Positions 29,345-38,290 of a DNA stretch of 64,000 nt are shown here, one piece after another. The position numbers were made by a program, and so were the translations under genes. Under the pieces are notes generated by a model. It was given only the letters and a program-made list of their open reading frames with translations. It searched no databases and was not told the origin of the DNA. This stretch comes from CBDCNH01 sp965219015 (GTDB lineage: Bacteria; Pseudomonadota; Alphaproteobacteria; Rhodobacterales; Rhodobacteraceae), in contig CBDCNH010000005.1 in the NCBI GenBank assembly GCA_965219015.1, forward strand, positions 620,001-684,000, written 5' to 3'. Within the stretch, counting starts at the first letter, position 1, and each line of letters starts with the position of its first letter.

Positions 29345-29902
29345 TCAGCCGAGCCGGCTTCGGCCGACGTCGATGCGGTAGCGATCCGTCGCGGCAACGC
29401 GGGCGAAGGAGAAGCCGGCGGCGAGGATGCCGGTGAGCACCTCGAGCGTCGCCTCGCCGGTCAGCGCGTAGCCGGTCGCGCCGAGCCAGGTGACGCAGAG
29501 GACGTCGGCGGCCGGCGGGATCTGGCGGGCGAGGTCGGCGATGCCGGCCGGATCGAGGAAGTAGAGGATCTCCGACAGCACGACGAGGTCGTAGGTCACC
29601 GGCGGCGGCAGCGGGCAGGGCAGGAACGCCCGCACGAACCGCGCGCCGGGGACGGCGAGCCGGGCCTCGGCGAGCGCGGTCTCGACGGCGTCGAGCCCGG
29701 TGTAGGCGTCGCACAGGGGCGCCAGACGGCGGGCGAGCTCGCCGTTGCCGCAGCCGATCTCGAGCCCGGAGCGGTAGCGGGCGCGGGGCAGGGCCGCGCG
29801 GGTGGCCGCGAACTTCGCGGCTTCGTAGGCGCTGGTGCGGAAGCCCCAGGGGTCCGGCCCGTCCGCATAGGTTGCGGCGAGATCGGCCTCGGTGGCGCTC
29901 AT
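29345..29902 (-). CDS. NodS-like SAM-dependent methyltransferase
   Basis: This 185-residue class I methyltransferase starts MSATEADLAATYADGPDPWG. The SAM-binding motif is LEIGCGNGELARRLAP; DLVVLSEILYFL is the later motif IV region. The DPWGF opening is typical of NodS-like enzymes. It overlaps the PIG-L deacetylase stop by 4 bp in a three-gene unit with an acyl-CoA dehydrogenase homologue. Such trios usually accompany a glycosyltransferase in glycolipid or small-molecule modification loci; none is seen here. Confidence 0.82.
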   Translation of the reverse strand: MSATEADLAATYADGPDPWGFRTSAYEAAKFAATRAALPRARYRSGLEIGCGNGELARRLAPLCDAYTGLDAVETALAEARLAVPGARFVRAFLPCPLPPPVTYDLVVLSEILYFLDPAGIADLARQIPPAADVLCVTWLGATGYALTGEATLEVLTGILAAGFSFARVAATDRYRIDVGRSRLG

Positions 29903-30585
29903 GCGGAGACGGCGGCGGCCGGCGCCGCCTCGCAAAACGCCTCGTCCCGGTCGGCGAAGAGCGCGACGAACGCGTCGGTCATGGCGAAGCCCGGGCTGTC
30001 GGCGACGACCCGCCCGCGCTGGCTGGCGTGGGCCTCGATGGCGGCCCGCTTGGCGTGGCGCCAGGGCGCGGTGTCGAGGCGGCGCCAGGGCGTGGTGTCG
30101 AGGCGGGCGTCGAAGAGGGGGTCGTCGGCGCGTCCCCAGACCGGATAGGTGAAGAGCCGCTGGCCGGGGTGGAGTGCCGCGCGCGCGATGGCGAGGGTGG
30201 CGCGGTGGTCGCGGTGGCCGTCCTCGGCCGCGGGCGCGAAGAGGTGGCGCGCGCCGAGCCGCGTGGCGAGGGCGGCGATGCGCGCGACGAGCGCCGGCGT
30301 GGCCTCGAGCGCGCCGTCGGGGCCGCCGCACCAGGTCACGTCGGCGGGCGTGCCGCCGAGGCAGGCGATGGCGGCATCGAGCTCGGCGCGGCGAAGGCAG
30401 GCAAGCCGCGCGGGCGGCCAGAGGGTGGAGCCCGGATGCGACGCCGCGCCGTCGGTGAGGCAGGCGACGTGCGCGCCCGTCGCGGCGAAGGCGGCGGCGA
30501 GGAGGGCGCCGCAGCCGAGGCTCTCGTCGTCGGGATGCGGCGCGAGGACGAGGATCGGCGCGCCGCCGGTGAGGGCCGCGATCAC
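29899..30585 (-). CDS. PIG-L family N-acetylglucosaminyl deacetylase-like protein
   Basis: This 228-residue zinc deacetylase homologue has the motif APHPDDESLGCG near the N-terminus (about 15-26) and the distal histidine motif AEDGHRDHRAT. It starts at GTG 30585 overlapping the upstream stop. An exact-length tandem duplication gives RLDTTPWR followed by RLDTAPWR. Its likely substrate is an acetamido sugar or a related amide in the same pathway as the neighbouring methyltransferase. Confidence 0.85.
   Translation of the reverse strand: MIAALTGGAPILVLAPHPDDESLGCGALLAAAFAATGAHVACLTDGAASHPGSTLWPPARLACLRRAELDAAIACLGGTPADVTWCGGPDGALEATPALVARIAALATRLGARHLFAPAAEDGHRDHRATLAIARAALHPGQRLFTYPVWGRADDPLFDARLDTTPWRRLDTAPWRHAKRAAIEAHASQRGRVVADSPGFAMTDAFVALFADRDEAFCEAAPAAAVSA
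30057..30104. repeat. In-frame 24-bp tandem duplication in the PIG-L gene
   Basis: Two 24-bp copies (30057-30080 and 30081-30104) differ at one base. They duplicate eight residues in frame, so this is a recent slippage event rather than a frameshift. Confidence 0.85.
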
Positions 30586-31631
30586 GGCACGAGATCCCAG
30601 GCCGAGCGGCCCTCGCCGAAGGCCCGCGCGCTCATGCGGAGGAGGAGCGCGTCACGGGCCGCCTGGCGCATGTAGACGGCGAGGTCGCGCGCCATGCGGT
30701 GGGTCTCGGAGCCGGGCGCGAAATGCTGGAGCCCGAGGCTCTGCTCGACGGCGGCGATGGCGGCGAGCCCGGCGGCCTCGGTCTCGAGGCGCGCGGCGAT
30801 GGCGCGGGCGACGGCGGCCTCGGGGTCGGCGTCGTCCGGGGCGGGGGTCGCGAGCGCGAGGCCCGCGAGCGCGCGGGCGAGCGCGGTGCCGAGCCGCGCG
30901 GCCTGCGCCTCCGCCCCCATCCGGCCGGCGGCGCCGAGGGCCTCTGCGGCGGCATCGAGGAGGCCGAGCGTCGCGCCCGCCTGCAGCGCCGCGATGCGCC
31001 AGACCCCGCCGACGAAGTGCGGCTCGATGAAATAGTCGCCGGGACCGCCGAGCCAGTCGCCGTCGGCGAGCGCTACGCCGGTGAAGTCGTAGGCGCCCGA
31101 GCGGGTGGCGCGCATCCCCGGCATGTCCCATCGCGCGGCGTCCTGGCGCTCGGGATCGCCCGCGGCCACGAGCGCGAGCCGGGTGGCCGCGCCGCCGCCG
31201 ACGGAGACGACGGCATGGGTGACGGTGCCGAGGCCGGACGCGAAGATCTTGCCCCCGGAGAGCCGGTCCGCCGCGACGCGGAGCGGCTCGTGGCCGTCGA
31301 CGCCCCACACGCCGAGGCGGGCTCCTTCGGCGACGAGCGCGCGCACGCGGGCGCGACGTGCCGGCAGGCCGTAGAGCTCGACGAGGCGGAGCGCGTTCGC
31401 GTGGCCTTCGAGGAGCCGCGCCGCGGAGAGGTTCGCGCCCGCGACGCGCGCGAGCGTGCGCGCATCGGGTGGGGCATCGAAGAGCCCGCGCGCCGCGAGA
31501 ACGGCCACGGACGCCGAGATCGGCGCGCCCGCGTCTTCCTCGCGCGCCAGCCGGCGGAGCCGCGCAAGCGCGGGTGCGTCGAGACCGGCGGGCCGTGGCG
31601 CCTCCGCGCGGAGCATGGGCCTCAGGGTCAT
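30582..31631 (-). CDS. Acyl-CoA dehydrogenase-like flavoprotein
   Basis: This 349-residue protein is shorter than classic acyl-CoA dehydrogenases (about 380). The middle beta-domain pattern KIFASGLGTVTHAVVSVGGG and WDMPGMRATRSGAYDFTGV matches the family. The C-terminal helical bundle ends HFAPGSETHRMARDLAVYMR. It resembles the ACAD-like proteins that co-occur with PIG-L deacetylases and NodS-like methyltransferases. The active-site base is not evident, so the reaction is unknown. Confidence 0.78.
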   Translation of the reverse strand: MTLRPMLRAEAPRPAGLDAPALARLRRLAREEDAGAPISASVAVLAARGLFDAPPDARTLARVAGANLSAARLLEGHANALRLVELYGLPARRARVRALVAEGARLGVWGVDGHEPLRVAADRLSGGKIFASGLGTVTHAVVSVGGGAATRLALVAAGDPERQDAARWDMPGMRATRSGAYDFTGVALADGDWLGGPGDYFIEPHFVGGVWRIAALQAGATLGLLDAAAEALGAAGRMGAEAQAARLGTALARALAGLALATPAPDDADPEAAVARAIAARLETEAAGLAAIAAVEQSLGLQHFAPGSETHRMARDLAVYMRQAARDALLLRMSARAFGEGRSAWDLVP

Positions 31632-31687
31632 GCGTCACCTCGCGCGATGGAGCGTCAACCCGGCGCGACGGCCAGGGTTCCGCGCCC

Positions 31688-32515
31688 TCAGAGCGCGGTG
31701 CGGAGGTGCCAGAGCTCGGGGAAGAGCTCGACCTCGAGCATCCGGCGCAGGTAGGCCACCCCTGCGGTGCCGCCGGTGCCGCGCTTGAAGCCGATCACGC
31801 GCTCCACGGTGGTGACGTGGTTGAAGCGCCAGCGCCGAAAATAGTCCTCGAAATCGACGAGCTTCTCGGCGAGCTCGTAGAGCTCCCAGAGCGCCTCGGG
31901 GGCGCGGTACACTGCCGTCCAGGCGGCCGCCACGCCCGGGTCGGCAGTGTAGGGCGTCGCGAGATCGCGCGCGAGGACGGCCTCCGGCACCGCGAGACCG
32001 GCGGACGCGAGATGGCGCAGCGCGGCGTCGTAGAGGCTCGGGCGGGTGAGCTCGGCGGCCAGGAGAGCCGTGAGGTCGGGCCGGTGCGCGTGCGCCTCGA
32101 GCATCGCGGCGCGGCGGTTGCCGGCGGTGAACTCGATGAGCCGGTACTGCCAGGACTGGAACCCCGAGGATTGCCCGAGCTCGTCGCGGAAGCGGGTGTA
32201 TTCCGAGGGCGTCATCGTGCGGAGCACGTCCCAGGCGTTGGTCAGCTGCTCGAAGATGCGGGCGACGCGGGTGAGCATCTTGAACGCGGGCCGCAGCGCG
32301 CCGCCGAGGATCGCGCCCCGCGCCGCGCCGAGCTCGTGGAGGGCGAGCCGCATCCAGAGCTCGCTCACCTGGTGCTGGACGATGAACAGCATCTCGTCAT
32401 GCGCCGAGGTCCGGAGGTGCTGCGCGCCCAGAACGGCGTCGAGCCCGAGGTAGTCGGTGTAGGACATCCGGCCGGCGAAGTCCGTCTCGGCCTTCGCCCT
32501 ATCGCCGTCGGTCAC
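31688..32515 (-). CDS. kynA: Tryptophan 2,3-dioxygenase
   Basis: This 275-residue heme enzyme opens the indole ring of tryptophan. It has SYTDYLGLDAVLGAQH, DEMLFIVQHQVSELWM and SGFQSWQYRLIEF near the substrate site. FNHVTTVERVIGFKRGTGGT with the heme histidine lies near the end. It starts at GTG 32515, overlapping the kynU stop as GTGA, so kynU and kynA form an operon. Confidence 0.95.
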   Translation of the reverse strand: MTDGDRAKAETDFAGRMSYTDYLGLDAVLGAQHLRTSAHDEMLFIVQHQVSELWMRLALHELGAARGAILGGALRPAFKMLTRVARIFEQLTNAWDVLRTMTPSEYTRFRDELGQSSGFQSWQYRLIEFTAGNRRAAMLEAHAHRPDLTALLAAELTRPSLYDAALRHLASAGLAVPEAVLARDLATPYTADPGVAAAWTAVYRAPEALWELYELAEKLVDFEDYFRRWRFNHVTTVERVIGFKRGTGGTAGVAYLRRMLEVELFPELWHLRTAL

Positions 32516-33705
32516 GTCACCGCCGCCCGGACGCGGTGCTGCGGCCGGTCCCAGAGCGCGCCCGCCATGACCTCGGCGAGCACGTCGACCGCGCGGTCGA
32601 TCTCGGCCTCCCCGATGTAGAGCGGCGTGATCCCGAAGCGCAGGATGTCGGGCGCGCGGAAGTCGCCGATGACGCCGCGCGCGATCAGCGCCTGCATGAT
32701 CGCGTAGCCCTCGGGGTGACGGAAGCTCACCTGGCTGCCGCGCGCGCGGGGGTCGCGCGGCGAGGCGAGCGTGAGGTCCGGGCAGCGGTCGAGCGCGGCC
32801 GCGATGAAGCGCTCCGAGAGCGCCATCGACGCGGCGTGGAGGTCGTCCATCGACACGTCGTCCCAGATGTCGAGCGCCGCCTCGAGCGCCGCCATCTGCA
32901 GGACCGGCGGCGTGCCGACGCGCATCCGCTCGATGCCGCGGCCGGGGCGGTACGTCGCATCGAAGGCGAAGGGCGCCTCGTGCCCGAGCCAGCCCGCGAG
33001 CGCCGGGCGCGCGCGCTCGGCATGGCGGGGGGCCACGTAGATGAACGCAGGACCGCCCGGCCCGGCGTTCAGGTACTTGTAGGTGCACCCCGCGGCGAAG
33101 TCCGCGCCGGCGCGGGAGACATGGACCGGGAGCGCGCCGGCGGAGTGCGCGAGATCCCAGAGCGCGAGCGCGCCGGCCCCGTGCGCCCGGGCGGTGAGGC
33201 CGGCCATGTCGTGCCGCCGCCCGGTGCGGTAGTCGACCTCCGTCAGCATCAGGACCGCCACGCTGTCGTCGATGGCGCCCGCCACGGCCTCGGGCGCCAC
33301 GGTCCTGAGTTCGGCGCGGCCGCCGAGGAGGTCCGCAAGTCCCTCGGCCATGTAGAGGTCGGAGGGGAAGTTGCCGGTGTCCGACAGGATCACCCGGCGG
33401 CCGGGGCGCATCTCGAGCGCCGCCGCGAGCGCCTGGAACACCTTGATCGAGAGCGTGTCGCCGAGCACCACCGTCCCCGGCTCGGCGCCGACGAGCCGCC
33501 CCACGCGGTCGCCGAGCCGCGCCGGCTGCTCCATCCAGCCCGCGCGGTTCCACGCGGTGATGAGCATCGCGCCCCATTCCTCGGTCATCGTGGCCGCGAC
33601 GCGGGCCGCGGCGGCCTTCGGCAGGGCCCCGAGCGAGTTGCCGTCGAGATAGACGATCCCCTCGGGCAGGGCGAAGCGCGCACGGGTGGCGGTGAAATCG
33701 GTCAT
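32512..33705 (-). CDS. kynU: Kynureninase
   Basis: This 397-residue PLP enzyme cleaves kynurenine to anthranilate and alanine. It starts MTDFTATRARFALPEGIVYL at an ATG preceded by AGGAGG. The PLP-binding lysine is in AGCTYKYLNAGPGGPAF, and DLAHSAGALPVHV holds the cofactor aspartate region. The C-terminal GVIGDFRAPDILRFGITPLY is typical. It is divergent from pntA across 120 bp. Confidence 0.95.
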   Translation of the reverse strand: MTDFTATRARFALPEGIVYLDGNSLGALPKAAAARVAATMTEEWGAMLITAWNRAGWMEQPARLGDRVGRLVGAEPGTVVLGDTLSIKVFQALAAALEMRPGRRVILSDTGNFPSDLYMAEGLADLLGGRAELRTVAPEAVAGAIDDSVAVLMLTEVDYRTGRRHDMAGLTARAHGAGALALWDLAHSAGALPVHVSRAGADFAAGCTYKYLNAGPGGPAFIYVAPRHAERARPALAGWLGHEAPFAFDATYRPGRGIERMRVGTPPVLQMAALEAALDIWDDVSMDDLHAASMALSERFIAAALDRCPDLTLASPRDPRARGSQVSFRHPEGYAIMQALIARGVIGDFRAPDILRFGITPLYIGEAEIDRAVDVLAEVMAGALWDRPQHRVRAAVT

Positions 33706-33825
33706 GGGGCCTCCTGTCCTCCGGCCGATCCTAAGCCCGCGGCGCCTCTCGCAAAAGGGCCTCCGTGCTTGGCATCGCGACACGCGCGGTGCTAGACACG
33801 CAGGCGAGCGAGTGGAGGTCCAGCG

Positions 33826-35397
33826 ATGAAGATCGGCGCCCCGAAGGAGAGCTTTCCCGGCGAGGCGCGCGTGGCGATGACGCCGCAGAGCGCCGTCGAC
33901 CTGAAGAAGCTCGGCCATGCCTGCGTCGTCGAGACCGGAGCGGGTGCCGCCGCGGGCTTCTCGGACGATGCCTACGCAGCCGCGGGCGTCGAGGTTCTCC
34001 CCACGGCCGAGGCGCTCTGGCAGGCCGCCGACGTCGTCGTCAAGGTGCGCGCGCCCGATGCCGCCGAGGCCGGACGGCTCCGCACCGGCCAGGTGCTGAT
34101 CGCGTTCCTCGCGCCCGCGCAGAACGCGGACCTCCTCGAGACGCTGCGCGACCGCGGTGCCACGGCGCTCGCGATGGACATGGTGCCGCGGATCAGCCGG
34201 GCGCAGAAGATGGACGCGCTGTCGTCGATGGCCAACATCGCGGGCTACCGCGCGGTGATCGAGGCCTCCGCCAACTTCGGGCGCTTCTTCACCGGTCAGG
34301 TCACGGCGGCGGGCAAGGTGCCGCCCGCGCGCGTCCTCGTGATCGGCGCGGGCGTCGCGGGGCTCGCCGCCATCGGCACCGCGGCGAGCCTCGGCGCGCA
34401 GGTCCGCGCCTTCGACGTGCGCCCCGAGGTCGCCGAGCAGATCGAGAGCATGGGCGCCACGTTCCTGATGCTCGACTTCCCCGAGGCGGCGGACGGCGCG
34501 GCCACGGGCGGCTATGCCGCGCCCTCGAGCCCGGAGTTCCGCGACAAGCAGCTCGAGCTCTTCCGCGCGCAGGCGCCCGAGGTCGACATCGTCATCACCA
34601 CGGCGCTGATCCCCGGCCGCGACGCGCCGAAGCTCTGGACCGCCGACATGGTCGCCGCGATGAAGCCGGGCTCGGTGATCTGCGACCTCGCCGCCGAGCG
34701 CGGCGGGAATTGCGAGCTGACGGTGCCGGACGAGAAGATCGTCACCGACACCGGCGTCACGATCGTCGGCTACACCGACTATCCGAGCCGCATGGCCGCG
34801 CAGGCCTCGACGCTCTACGCCACCAACATCCGCCACATGATCGCCGACCTCACGCCGAAGAAGGACGGCGTCCTCGCGGTGAACATGGAGGACGACGTGA
34901 TCCGCGGCGCCGCCGTCACCCACGACGGCGCCGTCACCTACCCGCCGCCGCCGCCCAAGGTCGCGGCCATCGGGCGCGTCGCGCCGAAGCCGAAGGAGAA
35001 GCCGCTGACGCCGGCCGAGACCCGCGCGCGCGAGGTGGCGGCGTTCAGGGCCGAGACGCGCACCCAGGTCGCGCTCCTCGCGGCCGGGGCGGCGGTCCTC
35101 TTCCTCGTCGGCATCTGGGCGCCCGAGAGCTTCATGCAGCACTTCATCGTGTTCGCGCTCGCGTGCTTCATCGGCTTCCAGGTGATCTGGGGCGTGAGCC
35201 ACGCGCTCCACACGCCGCTGATGGCGGTGACGAACGCGATCTCGGGGATCATCATCCTCGGCGCGCTCCTGCAGATCGGCTCGGGCAACTGGCTCGTGGT
35301 GCTGCTCGCGGCGGTGTCGGTGCTGATCGCGTCGATCAACATCGTCGGCGGCTTCCTCGTCACCCGGCGGATGCTCGCCATGTTCCAGAAGAGCTGA
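33826..35397 (+). CDS. pntA: NAD(P) transhydrogenase subunit alpha
   Basis: This 523-residue protein forms the NAD(H)-binding domain I plus membrane helices of the proton-translocating transhydrogenase. It begins MKIGAPKESFPGEARVAMTP; the NAD fold shows VLVIGAGVAGLAAIGTAASL and ITTALIPGRDAPKLW. The C-terminus has about four membrane helices (from about residue 420). The single-polypeptide alpha resembles E. coli PntA rather than the split PntAA/PntAB found in some alphaproteobacteria. Confidence 0.96.
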   Translation: MKIGAPKESFPGEARVAMTPQSAVDLKKLGHACVVETGAGAAAGFSDDAYAAAGVEVLPTAEALWQAADVVVKVRAPDAAEAGRLRTGQVLIAFLAPAQNADLLETLRDRGATALAMDMVPRISRAQKMDALSSMANIAGYRAVIEASANFGRFFTGQVTAAGKVPPARVLVIGAGVAGLAAIGTAASLGAQVRAFDVRPEVAEQIESMGATFLMLDFPEAADGAATGGYAAPSSPEFRDKQLELFRAQAPEVDIVITTALIPGRDAPKLWTADMVAAMKPGSVICDLAAERGGNCELTVPDEKIVTDTGVTIVGYTDYPSRMAAQASTLYATNIRHMIADLTPKKDGVLAVNMEDDVIRGAAVTHDGAVTYPPPPPKVAAIGRVAPKPKEKPLTPAETRAREVAAFRAETRTQVALLAAGAAVLFLVGIWAPESFMQHFIVFALACFIGFQVIWGVSHALHTPLMAVTNAISGIIILGALLQIGSGNWLVVLLAAVSVLIASINIVGGFLVTRRMLAMFQKS

Positions 35398-35407
35398 GGG
35401 GAAGCGG

Positions 35408-36847
35408 ATGCCCATCGGGATCGTCTCGGCCGCCTACATCGCGGCGGCCATCCTCTTCATCCTGTCGCTCGGCGGGCTGTCGGGGCAGGAGAGCGCCAAG
35501 CGCGCGGTGCTCTACGGCATCGCCGGGATGGCGCTCGCGGTCCTGGCCACGATCTTCGGGCCGGGCGTGGGGCATCATGTCATCCTCGTGGTGATGATCG
35601 CCATCGGCGCGGTCCTCGGCTGGATCGCCGCCACCCGCGTCGAGATGACCGAGATGCCGCAGCTCGTGGCGGCGCTCCATTCCTTCGTCGGCCTCGCGGC
35701 GGTGTTCATCGGGCTCAACGCCGACCTCGAGCTCGGGCACGTGCTGGCGCTGAAGGCGGCCGGCGGCGACCCGACGACGCTCGGGGGCTTCGCGCTCAAG
35801 CTCTACTTCAAGGACGAGGTCGAGATCGCGATCCTGAAGGTCGAGGAGTTCCTCGGCGTGTTCATCGGAGCGGTGACGTTCACGGGCTCGGTGGTCGCGT
35901 TCGGCAAGCTCGCCGGGCGCATCGACGGCACGCCCGTGAAGCTGCCGGGCGGGCACTGGCTCAACGTCGGCGCGGTCGCGCTCTGCCTCGTGCTGGGGCT
36001 GATCTACTTCGGCGGCGCGGGGATCTGGACGATGCTCCTCGTGGTCATCGTCGCGGGCTTCGTCGGCTACAACCTCATCATGGGGATCGGCGGCGCGGAC
36101 ATGCCCGTGGTCGTGTCGATGCTCAACAGCTACTCGGGCTGGGCCGCGGCGGCGATCGGCTTCACGCTCGGCAACGACCTCCTCATCGTGACGGGCGCGC
36201 TCGTCGGCTCCTCGGGGGCGATCCTGAGCTACATCATGTGCCGCGCGATGAACCGCTCGTTCGTCTCGGTGATCCTCGGCGGCTGGGGCGGCACCACGGG
36301 GCCGGCGCAGGCCATCGAGGGCGAGCAGGTCGCGATCGACGCCGACGGCGTGGCGGCCGCCCTCAACGAGGCCGACAGCGTGATCATCGTGCCGGGCTAC
36401 GGCATGGCGGTGGCGCAGGCGCAGCAGGCGGTGAGCGAGCTCACCCGCAAGCTCCGCGCCGCCGGCAAGACCGTGCGCTTCGCGATCCACCCGGTCGCGG
36501 GGCGGCTCCCCGGCCACATGAACGTGCTCCTCGCCGAGGCGCGGGTGCCTTACGACATCGTGATGGAGATGGACGAGATCAACGACGACTTCCCCACGAC
36601 CGACGTGGCCATCGTGATCGGCTCCAACGACATCGTGAACCCCGCCGCCGAGGACGACCCGAACTCGCCCATCGCCGGGATGCCGGTGCTGCAGGTCTGG
36701 AAGGCCAAGCAGGTCTTCGTCTCGAAGCGCGGGCAGGGGACCGGCTATTCCGGGATCGAGAACCCGCTCTTCTTCAAGGAGAACACCCGCATGTTCTACG
36801 GCGACGCGAAGAAGTCGCTCGACGAGCTCCTGCCGAAGATCGAGTAG
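35408..36847 (+). CDS. pntB: NAD(P) transhydrogenase subunit beta
   Basis: This 479-residue protein begins 10 bp after pntA. The N-terminal two-thirds holds membrane helices. The NADP(H)-binding domain III at the C-terminus contains VIIVPGYGMAVAQAQQAV, HPVAGRLPGHMNVLLAEA, and VIGSNDIVNPAAEDDPNSPI with KRGQGTGYSGIENPLF. With PntA it makes NADPH from NADH using the proton gradient. Confidence 0.97.
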   Translation: MPIGIVSAAYIAAAILFILSLGGLSGQESAKRAVLYGIAGMALAVLATIFGPGVGHHVILVVMIAIGAVLGWIAATRVEMTEMPQLVAALHSFVGLAAVFIGLNADLELGHVLALKAAGGDPTTLGGFALKLYFKDEVEIAILKVEEFLGVFIGAVTFTGSVVAFGKLAGRIDGTPVKLPGGHWLNVGAVALCLVLGLIYFGGAGIWTMLLVVIVAGFVGYNLIMGIGGADMPVVVSMLNSYSGWAAAAIGFTLGNDLLIVTGALVGSSGAILSYIMCRAMNRSFVSVILGGWGGTTGPAQAIEGEQVAIDADGVAAALNEADSVIIVPGYGMAVAQAQQAVSELTRKLRAAGKTVRFAIHPVAGRLPGHMNVLLAEARVPYDIVMEMDEINDDFPTTDVAIVIGSNDIVNPAAEDDPNSPIAGMPVLQVWKAKQVFVSKRGQGTGYSGIENPLFFKENTRMFYGDAKKSLDELLPKIE

Positions 36848-36851
36848 GCGG

Positions 36852-37094
36852 TCAGGCGGTGATCTCCCGCATGGTGTCCCAGTCGGGAAGGGCGACGAGG
36901 GCGCGGCGCTGCAAGATGGCGACGAACCGTTCGTCGATCGTCGCCTCGACCTCGAAATCGTCCGCGTCCTGGTAAAGCAAGACCCTGTCGCCCGGCTTGA
37001 CGAGGTCAGGCGTCACGTCTGACCCGTCATGCACGAGGATCCAGCACTCATCGTCCGGGGTGATCGCGTTGAAGTCGGTGAAGAGCCGCAGCAT
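36852..37094 (-). CDS. Small hypothetical protein (80 aa)
   Basis: The reading frame MLRLFTDFNAITPDDECWIL to the stop at 36852 is acidic and looks like a small beta-rich domain (VKPGDRVLLYQDADDFEVEA). The family is not recognised. It converges on pntB with a 4-bp gap. Codon use resembles that of neighbouring genes, supporting a real gene. Confidence 0.65.
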   Translation of the reverse strand: MLRLFTDFNAITPDDECWILVHDGSDVTPDLVKPGDRVLLYQDADDFEVEATIDERFVAILQRRALVALPDWDTMREITA

Positions 37095-37261
37095 GGGTCG
37101 CGTCCTTTTCTCGTGAGGAACCATACGCGCGTCGAGGGCCATGTCCATCCGGGCCGGGCTCCGGGCCTCCAGGGCGGCTCGCGACGCCGCTACGGTCGGC
37201 ACGCGCCGTTGCCCGACGGAGCCGCCCGCGGCGTGCGTCGGCCTCGCCGGCGTCGAGGGGC

Positions 37262-38290
37262 TCACCAGCGCCAGGCCCAGGACAGCAAGGGGACGACGAG
37301 GAGCGCGAAGGTGATCGCGACGCGGGGGATCGAGCGTTCCCGCGCGCTGGTGATGGCTGCGCCGTAGAGTCGGTCGAGGCGCGCGTTGCGGGCGCGGCGG
37401 ACGCGCGCGGCAAGCGACGGGCGGCGCAGGAGGCCGATGACGAAGCGTTCGGCACGGTCTAGGCCGTTGACGGCGTATCGGAACGAGGCCACGCCCACGA
37501 CGAGCATCACGGCCCGGGCGTCGGGCGTTCTCGGCACCACGCAGAAAGCGATGCCGCAGAGGACCGACGCGATGACGAGGACCCAACCGTAGGCCCGGCT
37601 CGCGGCCGGCGGGGCCTCGTGGTCCACGGGATCGACGAGGTGGGCGATCTCGCAGCTGATATCCGCGAACGCTGGCAGGCGCGCGAGGCGGTGCTTCGCG
37701 ACGATGGCGTCCTGCGACCAGCCGAAGGTGTCGTCGAGGAAGATCGCAAGGTCGGCGTCGAGGCGGTCTTTCCGCTCCTCGCCGAGGCACGCGAGGTAGG
37801 CGAGGATGCGGCGCTCGAGGCCGGCGCGGACGTCGCGGTCGGTCGCGATGGCGGCGGAGGCCAGCGCTGCGAGGTCCGGCACCGCGAGGCGCGGCAGCCG
37901 GTCGGCGACGAGGATGTCGAAGCGCCGCCGGGCCTCGGCGAACGCGGCGGGGGGCAGCGCGTCGATGGCGGCGAGCGCATCCGCAAGGGGCTGCGCGAGG
38001 GGATCGTGCGCGGGGACCGCGGAGGGCGGGAGCATGACCTGCGCCGCAGGCGGGCCGGGCGGGAGGAGGGCAGGGTCGCCGACGAGGCTGGCGATCGAGG
38101 GGCGCGCGGCGCCGGGCGCCGCGCGCGCACGATCGAGCGCCGCTTCGTAGGCATCGCGGAGCGCCTGAAAGGCTGCGGGGTCGGCGCGGTCGATGGCCTT
38201 GAGGCGTGCCGCATAGGCGCGGCGCACGGCGGCGGCGCCCGCGCCCGCGGTGAGGCCGAGCGGCGCCCAGGGCCAGCGGTCAGCTGCCAT
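37262..38290 (-). CDS. J-domain-like membrane protein, partner of HscC-type Hsp70
   Basis: This 342-residue protein begins with a J-like helical hairpin (LGLTAGAGAAAVRRAYAARL then KAIDRADPAAFQALRDAYEA) in which the HPD tripeptide is replaced by DRAD. A long linker follows, then membrane helices near residues 237-256 and 262-280, and one at the C-terminus. It overlaps the Hsp70 gene stop by 11 bp. E. coli HscC is similarly flanked by divergent J proteins DjlB/DjlC, so a dedicated co-chaperone is a fair inference. Confidence 0.78.
   Translation of the reverse strand: MAADRWPWAPLGLTAGAGAAAVRRAYAARLKAIDRADPAAFQALRDAYEAALDRARAAPGAARPSIASLVGDPALLPPGPPAAQVMLPPSAVPAHDPLAQPLADALAAIDALPPAAFAEARRRFDILVADRLPRLAVPDLAALASAAIATDRDVRAGLERRILAYLACLGEERKDRLDADLAIFLDDTFGWSQDAIVAKHRLARLPAFADISCEIAHLVDPVDHEAPPAASRAYGWVLVIASVLCGIAFCVVPRTPDARAVMLVVGVASFRYAVNGLDRAERFVIGLLRRPSLAARVRRARNARLDRLYGAAITSARERSIPRVAITFALLVVPLLSWAWRW

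Noticed and set aside
32512..35415. 967-residue minus-strand frame covering kynU and pntA
   Set aside because: Only its 3' third (kynU from 33705) is real; the rest is antisense to pntA.
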